Shown: positions 1-8,498, numbered from the stretch's first letter. The stretch is DNA of 37,486 nucleotides from Duncaniella sp. (GCA_023664955.1 JAMPEV010000001.1:1492238-1529723); one strand, 5' to 3'. A program made the numbers and translations. The notes: a model not told the origin generated them from the sequence alone.

Positions 1-54
1 GCCTTGCAGCACTCGCACCTGAAACGAGCGCGTCTACCATTCCGCCACCTGGGC
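1..54 (-). tRNA. tRNA-Leu(CAG), 5' part, cut by the window edge
   Basis: Read on the minus strand, 54 to 1 begins GCCCAGG (acceptor strand) followed by TGGCGGAATGGTAGACGC, the D-arm pattern of class II leucine tRNAs. The anticodon arm is CTCGT/GCGAG closing the loop TTCAGGT, which gives anticodon CAG (positions 21-19) for CUG codons. The visible part stops at the start of the long variable arm, so the T arm and 3' acceptor strand lie outside the window. A good promoter lies upstream at 142-173. Confidence 0.93.
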
Positions 55-141
55 TGATAATTTAGGATTTATTTAGTGCCTCTGACGCTCAAGGTCTCTT
101 GGGGGAGGCTTCCGCATTTCTCCTTGGCTATTTTCCTGCTG

Positions 142-173
142 CAAAGGTAATGTTTTTTATTTATTCATGCAAA
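142..173 (-). promoter_or_regulatory. Promoter for tRNA-Leu
   Basis: On the minus strand TTTG (173-170) is followed after exactly 20 bases by TACCTTTG (149-142). This matches the Bacteroidetes -33/-7 consensus TTTG-N19-21-TAnnTTTG. Transcription would begin near 136, leaving a leader of about 80 bases before the tRNA 5' end at 54. Confidence 0.75.
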
Positions 174-222
174 TTTGATATTTCTTTTTTTAAACAATAG
201 ATATCTGTAGCAAAATTATTCT

Positions 223-230
223 TAACTTTG
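223..230 (+). promoter_or_regulatory. -7 box of lepA, four bases from the start codon
   Basis: TAACTTTG matches TAnnTTTG exactly, but no TTTG is seen at the -33 distance. The box ends only four bases before the lepA ATG at 235, so a transcript from it would have almost no leader. Confidence 0.5.
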
Positions 231-234
231 CGGT

Positions 235-2022
235 ATGAAAAATATTCGCAACTTTTGTATCATTGCCCATATTGACCACGGCAAGAGCACACTTGCCGAC
301 CGTCTGCTTGAATATACCAATACAGTGGCAGGTAAGGATCTCCAAGCCCAGGTGCTTGATGACATGGATCTTGAACGTGAACGTGGTATTACCATCAAAA
401 GCCATGCCATTCAGATGAATTACAGTATCGATGGCGAGGATTACATCCTTAATCTCATTGACACCCCGGGACACGTTGACTTCTCGTATGAGGTGTCCCG
501 CTCCATCGCGGCCTGTGAGGGAGCATTGCTGATAGTCGACGCTTCGCAAGGTATTCAGGCTCAGACTATCTCTAATCTTTACATGGCCATTGACAATGAC
601 CTTGAGATTATTCCGGTTATTAATAAGGTGGATCTCGATAGTGCAAAGCCGGAGGAAGTGGAGGATCAGATTGTCGACCTTCTTGGATGTGATCCGGATG
701 ATATAATTCGTGCGAGCGGGAAGACCGGTATAGGTGTTCCGGAGATTCTTAAAGCCATAGTGGAGCGTATTCCTGCGCCGGTAGGTCATCCTGAAGCCCC
801 GCTTCAAGCTCTTATCTTTGACTCCGTGTTCAATCCATTCCGCGGGATTATAGCTTACTTCAAGATTGTGAACGGCACTATACGAAAGAACGATTTTGTT
901 AAGTTTGTCGCTACCGGTAAGGAATACAATGCCGATGAAATAGGTGTGCTTAAGCTCGATATGCAACCCTGTGAACAGCTTTCGGCTGGGAATGTTGGCT
1001 ATATTATTTCCGGTATCAAGACATCTCGCGAAGTGAAGGTGGGCGACACGATTACTCACGTTCAGCGCCCATGCCAAGAGGCGATTGACGGCTTTGAGGA
1101 GGTAAAACCGATGGTGTTTGCCGGCGTTTATCCTATTGAGACGGAGGATTTCGAGAATCTCCGCACTTCTCTGGAAAAACTTCAACTCAATGATGCCTCG
1201 CTCACGTTCCAGCCGGAATCCTCCATGGCGCTTGGATTCGGTTTCCGTTGCGGATTCCTCGGCCTTCTTCACATGGAGATTGTGCAAGAGCGACTCGGAC
1301 GCGAGTTTGACATGGATGTTATCACTACGGTACCCAACGTGTCCTATCGGGTTTATGACAAGCATGGCAACATGACTGAGGTTCATAATCCTTCAGGCCT
1401 TCCGGAGGCAACTCTCATAGACCATATAGAGGAGCCATACATTCGCGCATCCATTATCACTGCTGCTGATTTCATTGGTCCGATTATGACACTCTGCCTT
1501 GGCAAGCGTGGAGAACTTGTGAAACAGGAGTATATCTCGGGAAATCGTATGGAGATGATATTTGACATGCCACTCGGTGAGATAGTTATTGATTTCTATG
1601 ACAAGTTGAAGAGTATCTCAAAGGGGTATGCTTCTTTCGATTATCATCTGCATGATTTCCGCGAGTCAAAGCTCGTGAAACTTGACATCCTTCTCAACGG
1701 CGAGAGCGTGGATGCGCTGTCCACTCTCACCCATGTGGACAATGCGGTGACATTCGGTCGCCGTATGTGCGAGAAGCTCAAGGAACTTATCCCTCGTCAG
1801 CAATTTGATATTGCTATCCAGGCCGCCATAGGTGCGAAGATTATAGCCCGTGAAACAATTAAGGCTGTGCGTAAGGACGTTACTGCCAAGTGTTATGGCG
1901 GTGACATTTCGCGTAAACGCAAACTATTGGAGAAGCAGAAGAAAGGGAAAAAGCGCATGAAGCAGATCGGCTCTGTCGAGGTTCCCCAAAAGGCTTTCCT
2001 TGCTGTGCTGAAACTTGATTAA
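235..2022 (+). CDS. lepA: Elongation factor 4 (LepA), back-translocating ribosomal GTPase
   Basis: A 595-residue translational GTPase of normal LepA length. It acts on the ribosome in the cytoplasm and influences translocation and ribosome biogenesis under stress. The G1 loop AHIDHGKST is at residues 11-19, the G2/switch region (LERERGIT) follows near residue 46, G3 DTPGH is at 76-80 and G4 NKVD at 130-133. The C-terminal LepA-specific domain is rich in Lys and Arg ([20 protein letters not shown]), as expected for rRNA contact. The start is fixed because the family's N-terminus MKNIRNF aligns from residue 1. The gene stands alone, divergent from the tRNA-Leu unit. Confidence 0.98.
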   Translation: MKNIRNFCIIAHIDHGKSTLADRLLEYTNTVAGKDLQAQVLDDMDLERERGITIKSHAIQMNYSIDGEDYILNLIDTPGHVDFSYEVSRSIAACEGALLIVDASQGIQAQTISNLYMAIDNDLEIIPVINKVDLDSAKPEEVEDQIVDLLGCDPDDIIRASGKTGIGVPEILKAIVERIPAPVGHPEAPLQALIFDSVFNPFRGIIAYFKIVNGTIRKNDFVKFVATGKEYNADEIGVLKLDMQPCEQLSAGNVGYIISGIKTSREVKVGDTITHVQRPCQEAIDGFEEVKPMVFAGVYPIETEDFENLRTSLEKLQLNDASLTFQPESSMALGFGFRCGFLGLLHMEIVQERLGREFDMDVITTVPNVSYRVYDKHGNMTEVHNPSGLPEATLIDHIEEPYIRASIITAADFIGPIMTLCLGKRGELVKQEYISGNRMEMIFDMPLGEIVIDFYDKLKSISKGYASFDYHLHDFRESKLVKLDILLNGESVDALSTLTHVDNAVTFGRRMCEKLKELIPRQQFDIAIQAAIGAKIIARETIKAVRKDVTAKCYGGDISRKRKLLEKQKKGKKRMKQIGSVEVPQKAFLAVLKLD

Positions 2023-2138
2023 ACATTCGTCGCTGCATAGTTGTTAATTATTTAGTTTGGAAGCAGCATATCGTTGCCCTCCTCGAATTTTTTTATTGGA
2101 TTCTTCAATATATTTTAAATTAACTTAATGCAGAAACA

Positions 2139-2369
2139 ATGGATATTCAGTCTGTTCTCTCTGAATTGACCTCTAAGTTCGGAGACTCATTTGATGTTAC
2201 TAAAGTGACCGAACACTTAAACGGTCTTGACCTTAGCAATCTGTCAATGACGGAAATCATTGAAAAGGTTAAAGGCAAAGGTCTTGTTGGTGATCTTGAC
2301 GGTGATGGAGTGGTGGAGAGTACCTTTGATGAGATTAAAGGCAAAATCGGAAGCATATTCAGTAAATAG
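2139..2369 (+). CDS. Small protein with one DxDxDG calcium-type loop
   Basis: A 76-residue acidic protein with no signal peptide or membrane segment. I do not recognise a named family. The first 45 residues look helical, with amphipathic runs (VLSELTSKF, EIIEKVKGKG). Residues 52-57 read DLDGDG, the first half of an EF-hand or dockerin-type calcium loop, followed by a short helix (FDEIKGKIGSIF). The 12th loop position is not the usual Glu, so calcium binding is only possible. It lies 116 bases after lepA and is closed by a two-way terminator at 2400-2438. I believe similar small proteins with a GDLDGDG segment occur in Bacteroidales, from memory only. Confidence 0.75.
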   Translation: MDIQSVLSELTSKFGDSFDVTKVTEHLNGLDLSNLSMTEIIEKVKGKGLVGDLDGDGVVESTFDEIKGKIGSIFSK

Positions 2370-2399
2370 TATCTCATCTCAGGCAATAAATTAAACAGC

Positions 2400-2438
2400 A
2401 AATGGCACAGTAGCGAAACCCAAGCTGCTGTGCCATTT
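2400..2438. terminator. Two-way terminator between convergent genes
   Basis: A 15-bp stem, 2400-2414 with 2424-2438, contains one G-T pair and encloses the loop GAAACCCAA. The stem ends are AAATGGC/GCCATTT, so each strand has A before and T after the GC-rich core. It lies between the plus-strand gene ending at 2369 and the minus-strand gene ending at 2579. The rest of the gap (2439-2578) shows nothing I can name. Confidence 0.75.
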
Positions 2439-2578
2439 AAGTTCATTCTTAAGGTTAAAAGTCATGGGCTTGAGGGATAGTCCCATCAGACTTTAATTAT
2501 GAGATAAGTTATTTGATGTGATTTGCCGTTTTTTATAGGACAAGAGATGCCGTTTCGGACATATACTTATCTCTGAAT

Positions 2579-3607
2579 TCAAATACCAATCATTATGCCG
2601 GTAGAGATTGATTTGAACTCGAGCCCGGTCGAAGTCTTCAGAACATTCATAGGTGAATAGCGGACATAAAGGCCCGCTGACTTGTATTTAAATTCTCCCA
2701 TCACATCCACAGTCACAGGTCGCTGATGGATTTTGTGTGTTTTGATAGAGTAGTCATGAGAGCCGGTTGTATATTGAGTTTTGATATTCCCTCCGGTGTT
2801 GAAGTTAACAACAGGACCGAGTAGGAACTGGCAGTTACGGTGATGTCCGAATGATATGCCGTAGAGAACAGGAATCTGCAGGCTAAATACCTTGATGCGG
2901 GAACGGTGCTTTGTGGTATTCTCATCATAAGGCATAAGTGTGATATGCTCTTGTCCATCCTTATGGAAATAAAAATCTCCCTTGGTAACATAATTGCGCC
3001 AATCTAGTCCGAGGCCTGCTGTGAGTGAGTGTGGGCCGTGCGACATCCTGACACCCAGCACTATGGCCCATGTCAGTTCATTACTTTTCCACATAGAGGC
3101 ATCCATTGACGGCTCATCGCTGAGTGGTGAAACCCACCCAAATCCGATTCCTCCAGAAAAGAGCTCCCATTTTGTCTTTCCGGTATGCTTAATCGTAATA
3201 CCGAAATCGCTTCCTTTGGCGCCGAGATAAGTCCTTATGTAGCGATTCTCCGGGTCGGGGATGTTGTAAGTATAAGAAATACTGTCCCCTCCGTTAGTGA
3301 CAAATTTCACCAGCAGTGTTTGAACATCAGACTCAGCGATTAGGATGTCGCTGACATTAATGTATTGTGATCTGTTTTGTTCGTCAATTCTAATGCGTTT
3401 ATTGGTACCGGTCTCGTAATAGAAATTGTCGCCAGAGTTTTCAATGTTGTTTACTGAGACAGAGGTGTTGGCACGGTCGGCGCTGATAGAGATTGAGGCT
3501 GCGGAGGGGGTAGAGAGCAGAGTGTCGACTTTTTGTGAAAGTGGTTCGTTGGCGGTAGCAGCCAGTGTTGAAACGAGGGTTATACCCAAGAATACTTTGC
3601 GTAGCAT
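2579..3607 (-). CDS. Predicted outer-membrane beta-barrel protein, last gene of the ECF operon
   Basis: A 342-residue exported protein of unknown function. The N-terminus MLRKVFLGITLVSTLAATAN is a signal peptide. Residues 20 to about 130 are polar and may form a periplasmic or surface domain. The remainder alternates short amphipathic strands with Gly and aromatic residues (WELFSGGIGFGW, HSLTAGLGLDWRNY, SAGLYVRYSPMNV) and ends GIMIGI, a pattern typical of 8-10 strand porin-like barrels of Bacteroidetes. It follows the small secreted protein gene by 85 bases and may be read with the sigma-factor operon. Assignment to an outer-membrane barrel is from sequence pattern; the ligand is unknown. Confidence 0.72.
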   Translation of the reverse strand: MLRKVFLGITLVSTLAATANEPLSQKVDTLLSTPSAASISISADRANTSVSVNNIENSGDNFYYETGTNKRIRIDEQNRSQYINVSDILIAESDVQTLLVKFVTNGGDSISYTYNIPDPENRYIRTYLGAKGSDFGITIKHTGKTKWELFSGGIGFGWVSPLSDEPSMDASMWKSNELTWAIVLGVRMSHGPHSLTAGLGLDWRNYVTKGDFYFHKDGQEHITLMPYDENTTKHRSRIKVFSLQIPVLYGISFGHHRNCQFLLGPVVNFNTGGNIKTQYTTGSHDYSIKTHKIHQRPVTVDVMGEFKYKSAGLYVRYSPMNVLKTSTGLEFKSISTGIMIGI

Positions 3608-3692
3608 ATTTGTTTGGTTATTTGATTCGTAATGTGAATTAGCAAATGAGGGAATGGATTCGGAATAATTATTTGATAACTAAAGTATTATC

Positions 3693-4166
3693 TTATTTCG
3701 CAATCTTAGCTATAGTTTGAATTAATGAGTTAGCTTCATTCTGATTCAGTGGACCTTCGAGGTACAGCACCATGATGTTGCCCTCCTTTAAAGGCTTGTT
3801 ATTGAGGTAGTAGAGATAACGGTTTATCTTCTTTCCATCCTCAGTAACGGGGCGAAGCATGAAGAAGGCGTAGTGGAGTTTGCCTTCTTTGTAGCGTATG
3901 TTGCGTCCCACAGATTTGGCTCCATCGGCTAGGACGAGTGGCTCCACTGTTGAGGCGTACTTTGCTGCTGGACCTTTAAACGTGAAGAAGGTTTCAAGCT
4001 TATGGCTCTTGAGAAACTGGTGACTCCCGCTTATCATGGTCTCAGTCACTTTGGGGTCGCCTGCATATTTTCCGTTGAAAATCTTGTTGATTTCCAGGTT
4101 TTGTTGGGCAAACGCCATCGCTGTTACTGTTAGCATGAGCATAAAAGTAATGAGTGAACGTTTCAT
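3693..4166 (-). CDS. Small secreted protein, DUF6108-like
   Basis: A 157-residue protein with a clear signal peptide (MKRSLITFMLMLTVTAMAFA, cut before QQN). The mature part is basic and soluble with no second membrane segment. The overall pattern (a LEINKIFNGKY start, a central KEGKLHYAFFML strand, then NRYLYYLNNK and MVLYLEGPL) resembles, from memory, the Bacteroidales family DUF6108, which has no known function. It starts 16 bases after the putative anti-sigma gene, so the two are co-transcribed. The setting suggests an envelope protein or signal sensor for the ECF system, but this is inference. Confidence 0.72.
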   Translation of the reverse strand: MKRSLITFMLMLTVTAMAFAQQNLEINKIFNGKYAGDPKVTETMISGSHQFLKSHKLETFFTFKGPAAKYASTVEPLVLADGAKSVGRNIRYKEGKLHYAFFMLRPVTEDGKKINRYLYYLNNKPLKEGNIMVLYLEGPLNQNEANSLIQTIAKIAK

Positions 4167-4182
4167 AATTATTTTGTTTTAG

Positions 4183-4710
4183 CTATATTTCCATCGGATT
4201 GATGTTTGACTCGTATTTATCCACCATAGGTGCTATGAACTCAAGCTCGTTGATGAGTGACTGTTGCGCTTTGTCAGCTCCTTCATTGAATTCTATGGTG
4301 TTTTCTGCCATTAGTGCAATGACAATATCCTCATCAGTGACACGTTGACCGTTTACGTAAGCTACGCATTGCGATGTGCCGTTGCTAATCGGATTCAAGA
4401 GCATCACTCCAAGAGTGACTATGAGAGCTATCGAGGCGGCAATGCTCAGCCCTGCCATGAATCCACGCTTGTCCATCTGTCTGACAGAGGTATTTTTTAC
4501 CACGTGGTAATCTCTTCCGTTTATCCGGCGTGCTACTTTTCGGAAGCCCATCGCAGCTCTTGCTTCATCAATCGAAGGGTGGGAGAGAGGTGTGGCTGCG
4601 ATTTGCCGGCGTAGCTCTTCCTCCTGCTCATCTGAGAGTTGGCAGTCGAAATACTTTTCTATTGTTTCGAGCAGCCTATCAATCGTCATTATGGTCTTAT
4701 TGGTATTCAT
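4183..4710 (-). CDS. Single-pass membrane protein, putative anti-sigma factor
   Basis: A 175-residue protein with a charged cytoplasmic part (residues 1-82), one hydrophobic segment (about 84-105) and a periplasmic tail of about 70 residues. The N-terminal region has a short helical stretch (DRLLETIEKYFDCQLSDEQEEELR), as in the small sigma-binding domains of Bacteroidetes anti-sigma proteins, although no ZAS zinc motif is visible. Its ATG overlaps the sigma-factor stop (ATGA), which implies translational coupling and a shared function. Met8 (MTIDRLLE) is a possible later start. Role as anti-sigma factor is inferred from topology and gene order. Confidence 0.75.
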   Translation of the reverse strand: MNTNKTIMTIDRLLETIEKYFDCQLSDEQEEELRRQIAATPLSHPSIDEARAAMGFRKVARRINGRDYHVVKNTSVRQMDKRGFMAGLSIAASIALIVTLGVMLLNPISNGTSQCVAYVNGQRVTDEDIVIALMAENTIEFNEGADKAQQSLINELEFIAPMVDKYESNINPMEI

Positions 4711-5237
4711 ATCTCTGACTGTTGTTTGCGGTAAGTTTCTCTGATTGTTTTCCTGACTCTGCTTAGTGTCACTCTGACGTTCTCTTGGGTCAAGCCGAGC
4801 TGTTCAGCGACTTCGGGGTAGGAGAACCCTTCGATGTCATGAAGCCGGAACACTTCGAAATGTGACTCTTTCAGCACCTTCCGGGCGAGTCGCACCACTG
4901 CATTGTAGGTATATTCTCGCTCCAGATCCTCCTCTGCTTCTCTGTCGTACTCGTCCCGGTCGGTCACCGAGTCAATTGTCACTGAGGGATGGCTTTTTGA
5001 CCGCCGGATTGTATCAATAGCTGTGTTGCGTACAGCAGTGTAGCTTAGTCGCATCGCTGAAACCTCATCCTGGATTTCGCTTTGATGGCTCCACAGTCGG
5101 CAGAATGATTCTTGTATCACATCATCAGCGTCATCGCTATTCCCCACGATTCCCACTGCTATGCTGTGCAGCTTGTCGCGGAGCTGGATGAATGTCGATG
5201 ATAGGATGCTTGGTCTCACTTTTTGCGGGATTTTCAA
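4707..5237 (-). CDS. ECF-type RNA polymerase sigma factor
   Basis: A 176-residue sigma-70 protein with only regions 2 and 4, the normal ECF size. Region 2 (about residues 18-82) contains DADDVIQESFCRLW, the core-binding and -10 recognition helix. Region 4 (about 112-168) contains the helix-turn-helix FSYPEVAEQLGLTQENVRVT followed by LSRVRKTIRE. The linker (83-110) is acidic. It heads a four-gene minus-strand operon with a membrane protein, a small secreted protein and a predicted barrel, which points to control of an envelope response. Its own promoter at 5279-5286 looks like the housekeeping type; no alternative ECF promoter motif can be assigned. Confidence 0.93.
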   Translation of the reverse strand: MKIPQKVRPSILSSTFIQLRDKLHSIAVGIVGNSDDADDVIQESFCRLWSHQSEIQDEVSAMRLSYTAVRNTAIDTIRRSKSHPSVTIDSVTDRDEYDREAEEDLEREYTYNAVVRLARKVLKESHFEVFRLHDIEGFSYPEVAEQLGLTQENVRVTLSRVRKTIRETYRKQQSEI

Positions 5238-5278
5238 TCATTAAGTACTTAGATAACGTGGCGTGATGCTATTTGTAA

Positions 5279-5286
5279 CAAAAGTA
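5279..5286 (-). promoter_or_regulatory. -7 box of the ECF operon
   Basis: The minus strand reads TACTTTTG, a full TAnnTTTG match, with start expected near 5273 and a leader of about 35 bases. No TTTG lies at the -33 distance. Confidence 0.5.
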
Positions 5287-5326
5287 ATCAAATTTTTTTG
5301 AATAATTTGTGAGAGATAAAATAAAA

Positions 5327-5359
5327 CAACCGGACAACTGTCTGCCAGCCATCCGGTTG
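5327..5359 (-). terminator. Terminator after clpC-DUF2007
   Basis: CAACCGGA (5327-5334) and TCCGGTTG (5352-5359) form an 8-bp stem around a 17-base loop that can itself pair CTG with CAG. On the minus strand the stem is followed by TTTTATTTTAT. It lies downstream of the DUF2007 gene and just upstream of the ECF promoter, so it separates the two units. Confidence 0.7.
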
Positions 5360-5425
5360 CAATCCGAAATTTATCAAATGAGAAAAATATCAAAATGTAA
5401 CAATCTGCTTCGAGAGTCGTGATTG

Positions 5426-5647
5426 TCACTTTTCGAGGTCGTCATGCTCTTCAAGGAGCTTAAACGAGGCGTCATAATCTTGCTTTCGCACCATCAGCCT
5501 GACTCCCCCGATTGCTGATGTCATCGGAAGAACACTGACAATCGTTTCGTTGTCAAGCACACTTGGTATGTCGTGATTTTCGAGCATACCTTTTGCTATA
5601 TTGGCCTCAACAGGATTGCTGAATTCTGCCACGCATACAAGCTCCAT
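5426..5647 (-). CDS. DUF2007 family small protein (putative signal transduction)
   Basis: A 73-residue protein recognisable as DUF2007, a ferredoxin-fold domain of unknown role. The typical features are an opening beta strand (LVCVAEFSNPVEANIAKGML), the helix, then GIPSVLDN-like text (here HDIPSVLDN), and a closing strand plus helix (VRLMVRKQDYDASFKLLEE). In the family the N-terminal part is read as 'moves across subunits or domains' of a ligand-binding fold, without proof. It starts 18 bases after the clpC stop, so it is co-transcribed with the chaperone. Confidence 0.85.
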   Translation of the reverse strand: MELVCVAEFSNPVEANIAKGMLENHDIPSVLDNETIVSVLPMTSAIGGVRLMVRKQDYDASFKLLEEHDDLEK

Positions 5648-5665
5648 AGTGACAATATGTATTTG

Positions 5666-8260
5666 TTATTCTTTATTATCCGTTTTCTTGCGTATTTCGG
5701 TTGTCAGTTCTGACACTCCGGGTGTGTAGGAGACATATATTTCGTCGCCCGGTTCCACGGAAGAGTCGATAATCAACTCAGCGAGATTATCCTCTAGATA
5801 CTTTTGGATAGCTCTCTTGAGCGGACGTGCTCCAAACTGTGCATCGTAACCCTTTTCAGCAATGAAGTTTTTAGCCTCGTCGGTGAGGGTGAGTGTATAG
5901 CCGAGTTCATTAACTCGCTTGTAGAAACCTGCAAGTTCGATGTCAATAATCTTGAAGATTGCCTCTTTAGATAGCGGGTCAAACATGATTATATCATCTA
6001 TACGGTTCAAGAATTCCGGCGAGAACGCTTTGTTGAGGGCTTTCTGAAGCACCCCGTGGCTATATTCTTTGTCATCGGCCGGTCGGGCATTGAAACCTAT
6101 GCCGCTTCCGAAGTCTTTGAGCTGGCGGCTACCGATGTTGGAGGTCATGATTATTATAGTGTTCTTAAAGTCAATCCTCCGGCCAAGGGAGTCGGTGAGA
6201 CGGCCCTCATCCATAACTTGCAGAAGTATATTGAATACATCAGGGTGGGCCTTCTCAATCTCGTCAAGAAGAACGATAGAGTAGGGGTGGCGGCGCACCT
6301 TTTCTGTCAGTTGCCCACCTTCTTCATAACCGACGTATCCGGGAGGAGCTCCGACAAGTCGTGACACGGTGAATTTTTCCATATATTCGCTCATGTCGAT
6401 GCGCACGAGTGTGTCGGCTGAATCAAACATATATTCTGCGAGCTTCTTTGCCAAGTGGGTCTTACCAACGCCGGTGGGACCGAGGAACATGAATGTGCCA
6501 ATTGGCTTGTTGGGGTCTTTCAGCCCTATACGGTTGCGGTGAATAGCTTTGACAATCTTTTCAATGGCCTTATCCTGACCTATTATCTGCCCTTTGAGTG
6601 CCGGTGCCATTTCCTTGAGGCGGCGACCTTCGGCCTGGGCTATACGCTGCACTGGAACTCCGGTCATCATCGCTACCACTTCGGCTACCTTCTCCTCATC
6701 CACTGTCTCGCGCATTGAGTCGAGTCGTTTTTCCCATTCGGCTTTGGCTGTCTCGAGCTGGGCTTTCAGCTGCTGCTCTTTATCACGGTAGGAGGCCGCT
6801 TTCTCGAAATTCTGTGACTGTGCCGCACGAAGTTTCTGGGCTGCTGTAGCCTCAATTTCGGCTTCAAGATTTTCAATCTCTTTAGGCACGGTGATGTTAG
6901 TGACATGAACACGGCTGCCTGCCTCATCCATGGCGTCGATCGCTTTGTCGGGAAAATTTCGGTCGGAAATGTAACGCTCTGTCAGATTGACGCATGCGTC
7001 AAGTGCTTCAGGCGTATAAGTGACATTGTGGTGCTCTTCGTATTTATCCTTGATGTTATCAAGAATCACACGTGTTTCCTCGGTGGTGGTAGGTTCTACC
7101 ATCACTTTCTGGAAGCGGCGTTCGAGAGCCCCGTCATTCTCGATGTTCTTGCGATACTCGTCGAGTGTGGTGGCACCGATGCACTGAATTTCTCCTCTCG
7201 CAAGTGCCGGTTTGAGAAGATTGGCAGCATCCATGGAGCCAGCGGCGTTACCTGCACCTACGATGGTGTGTAGCTCGTCGATGAAAAGAATGATGTCCTT
7301 ATTCTTGGCTAATTCGTCAAGGATTCCTTTAATACGTTCCTCAAATTGGCCGCGATACTTAGTCCCGGCCACGATAGAAGCCATGTCGAGTGACACAACT
7401 CGTTTGCCGAAAAGTATACGTGACACTTTTCGCTGCACTATTCTGAGTGCCAGCCCTTCCACGATTGCTGACTTTCCGACTCCGGGATCGCCGATAAGTA
7501 CCGGATTATTCTTTTTGCGGCGGCTCAGAATTTGTGCCAGGCGTTCTATTTCCACTTCGCGTCCCACCACCGGGTCGAGACGGTTCTCCTCGGCCGCTAA
7601 TGTCATGTCGTTGCCATACTTGTCAAGCATCGGGGTGTCGTTGTTTCGACGTTGTGTGGTGGCTGTGCGTCGCTTTTTGTCATCCGGTTGATGCGAAGAT
7701 GCGCTACTTGATTTGCTGCTCCCGGGCATTTCGTCTTCATCGTCATCATCCTCGGTGTAGCCGGCTCCCATACTTGGAGTAGCGTTGCCTCCGGGGCTGT
7801 TGCTTGCTGCCAATATGCGGTAGAGTGATTCGTATGTCACTCCGGCTCTGCGGAACGGCTCCATGAACTCTGAATTCTGTGCGTCAGAGTTATGGAAAAT
7901 GGCAAGCAGCAGATGGGTGGAATCTACAAGGTTGCTCTTCAGCATTCTCGCTTCCAACACGCTGAGCTTGATGATGCGGCCCGTCAAGTCGCTTATCGAC
8001 ACATCTTGAAGGTTGACAGTGCCGTCGTATTTGGATTCTGTGGCTGCATTATAGAGAGCTGTGTCAAGGGCTTCTCGCAATTCGTAGCTTGACGAACCTT
8101 TCGCTGCTCGCTCCACAAGTTTTGACGGCTCGCTGTCAGTATCATTGAGCAATGACATGAGCAGATGCTCGGGCATGACATAGCGGCTGTTATGACGCGC
8201 TGCCATGCGGGGAGTGTCATTGATTATCTCTTTAAAGTTCTGTGAATAAACAGTGTCCAT
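5666..8260 (-). CDS. clpC: ClpC-type AAA+ unfoldase, ATP-binding subunit of Clp protease
   Basis: An 864-residue Hsp100 protein that unfolds substrates for ClpP in the cytoplasm. Order: Clp N domain (about 1-150) and an acidic/Ser linker, then AAA1 with Walker A GDPGVGKS near residue 257. A UVR-type middle segment follows (FEKAASYRDKEQQL, near 485), then AAA2 with Walker A GPTGVGKT near 594, Walker B VLLDEIEKAHP, and a ClpB D2-small C-terminal domain. The UVR-type middle segment, rather than a long ClpB coiled coil, marks it as ClpC. I start it at 8260 (MDTVYSQNF), where Clp N homology begins; a 30-residue extension to 8350 has no family counterpart. Confidence 0.95.
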   Translation of the reverse strand: MDTVYSQNFKEIINDTPRMAARHNSRYVMPEHLLMSLLNDTDSEPSKLVERAAKGSSSYELREALDTALYNAATESKYDGTVNLQDVSISDLTGRIIKLSVLEARMLKSNLVDSTHLLLAIFHNSDAQNSEFMEPFRRAGVTYESLYRILAASNSPGGNATPSMGAGYTEDDDDEDEMPGSSKSSSASSHQPDDKKRRTATTQRRNNDTPMLDKYGNDMTLAAEENRLDPVVGREVEIERLAQILSRRKKNNPVLIGDPGVGKSAIVEGLALRIVQRKVSRILFGKRVVSLDMASIVAGTKYRGQFEERIKGILDELAKNKDIILFIDELHTIVGAGNAAGSMDAANLLKPALARGEIQCIGATTLDEYRKNIENDGALERRFQKVMVEPTTTEETRVILDNIKDKYEEHHNVTYTPEALDACVNLTERYISDRNFPDKAIDAMDEAGSRVHVTNITVPKEIENLEAEIEATAAQKLRAAQSQNFEKAASYRDKEQQLKAQLETAKAEWEKRLDSMRETVDEEKVAEVVAMMTGVPVQRIAQAEGRRLKEMAPALKGQIIGQDKAIEKIVKAIHRNRIGLKDPNKPIGTFMFLGPTGVGKTHLAKKLAEYMFDSADTLVRIDMSEYMEKFTVSRLVGAPPGYVGYEEGGQLTEKVRRHPYSIVLLDEIEKAHPDVFNILLQVMDEGRLTDSLGRRIDFKNTIIIMTSNIGSRQLKDFGSGIGFNARPADDKEYSHGVLQKALNKAFSPEFLNRIDDIIMFDPLSKEAIFKIIDIELAGFYKRVNELGYTLTLTDEAKNFIAEKGYDAQFGARPLKRAIQKYLEDNLAELIIDSSVEPGDEIYVSYTPGVSELTTEIRKKTDNKE

Positions 8261-8461
8261 TAATTGTACCTTTCTTTTTATATAAAACTGACTGCAAATT
8301 ATCTTGTCAAACTTGACCAAGTTTGCAATCCTGTTCGTGCGATTGCTCAATAATTCCGGTCAGTTCATAGTGTGATGAAGTTTAATGAGCAAAAACTGTG
8401 CCAAACTTCGTCAAAATCTGTTTTTTTATGTAATAACAAATAAAATTTCAAACTTGCTTTG

Positions 8462-8469
8462 CAAAGTTA
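8462..8469 (-). promoter_or_regulatory. -7 box of clpC
   Basis: The minus strand reads TAACTTTG, a full TAnnTTTG match, giving a start near 8456 and a leader of about 195 bases to the ATG at 8260. It lies back to back with the gyrA box. No HrcA (CIRCE) or CtsR operator is visible in the 315-base gap (8261-8575), which otherwise holds only these two promoters and AT-rich leader. Confidence 0.45.
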
Positions 8470-8490
8470 CGATTTTTGCAAAAAAATTCT

Positions 8491-8498
8491 TACCTTTG
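8491..8498 (+). promoter_or_regulatory. -7 box of gyrA
   Basis: TACCTTTG matches TAnnTTTG. Initiation near 8505 would give a 71-base leader to the ATG at 8576. TTTG copies occur 12 and 29 bases upstream, neither at the normal spacing. Confidence 0.5.

Noticed and set aside
190-1386. Long minus-strand frame opposite lepA
   Set aside because: Antisense shadow of a strongly conserved GTPase; no recognisable domain and no promoter.
7212-7691. Plus-strand frame opposite clpC
   Set aside because: Lies on the complement of the AAA1 region; composition is what a shadow frame gives.
8261-8350. N-terminal extension of ClpC by 30 residues
   Set aside because: Family homology begins at 8260 (MDTVYSQNF), and the extension shows no domain pattern.
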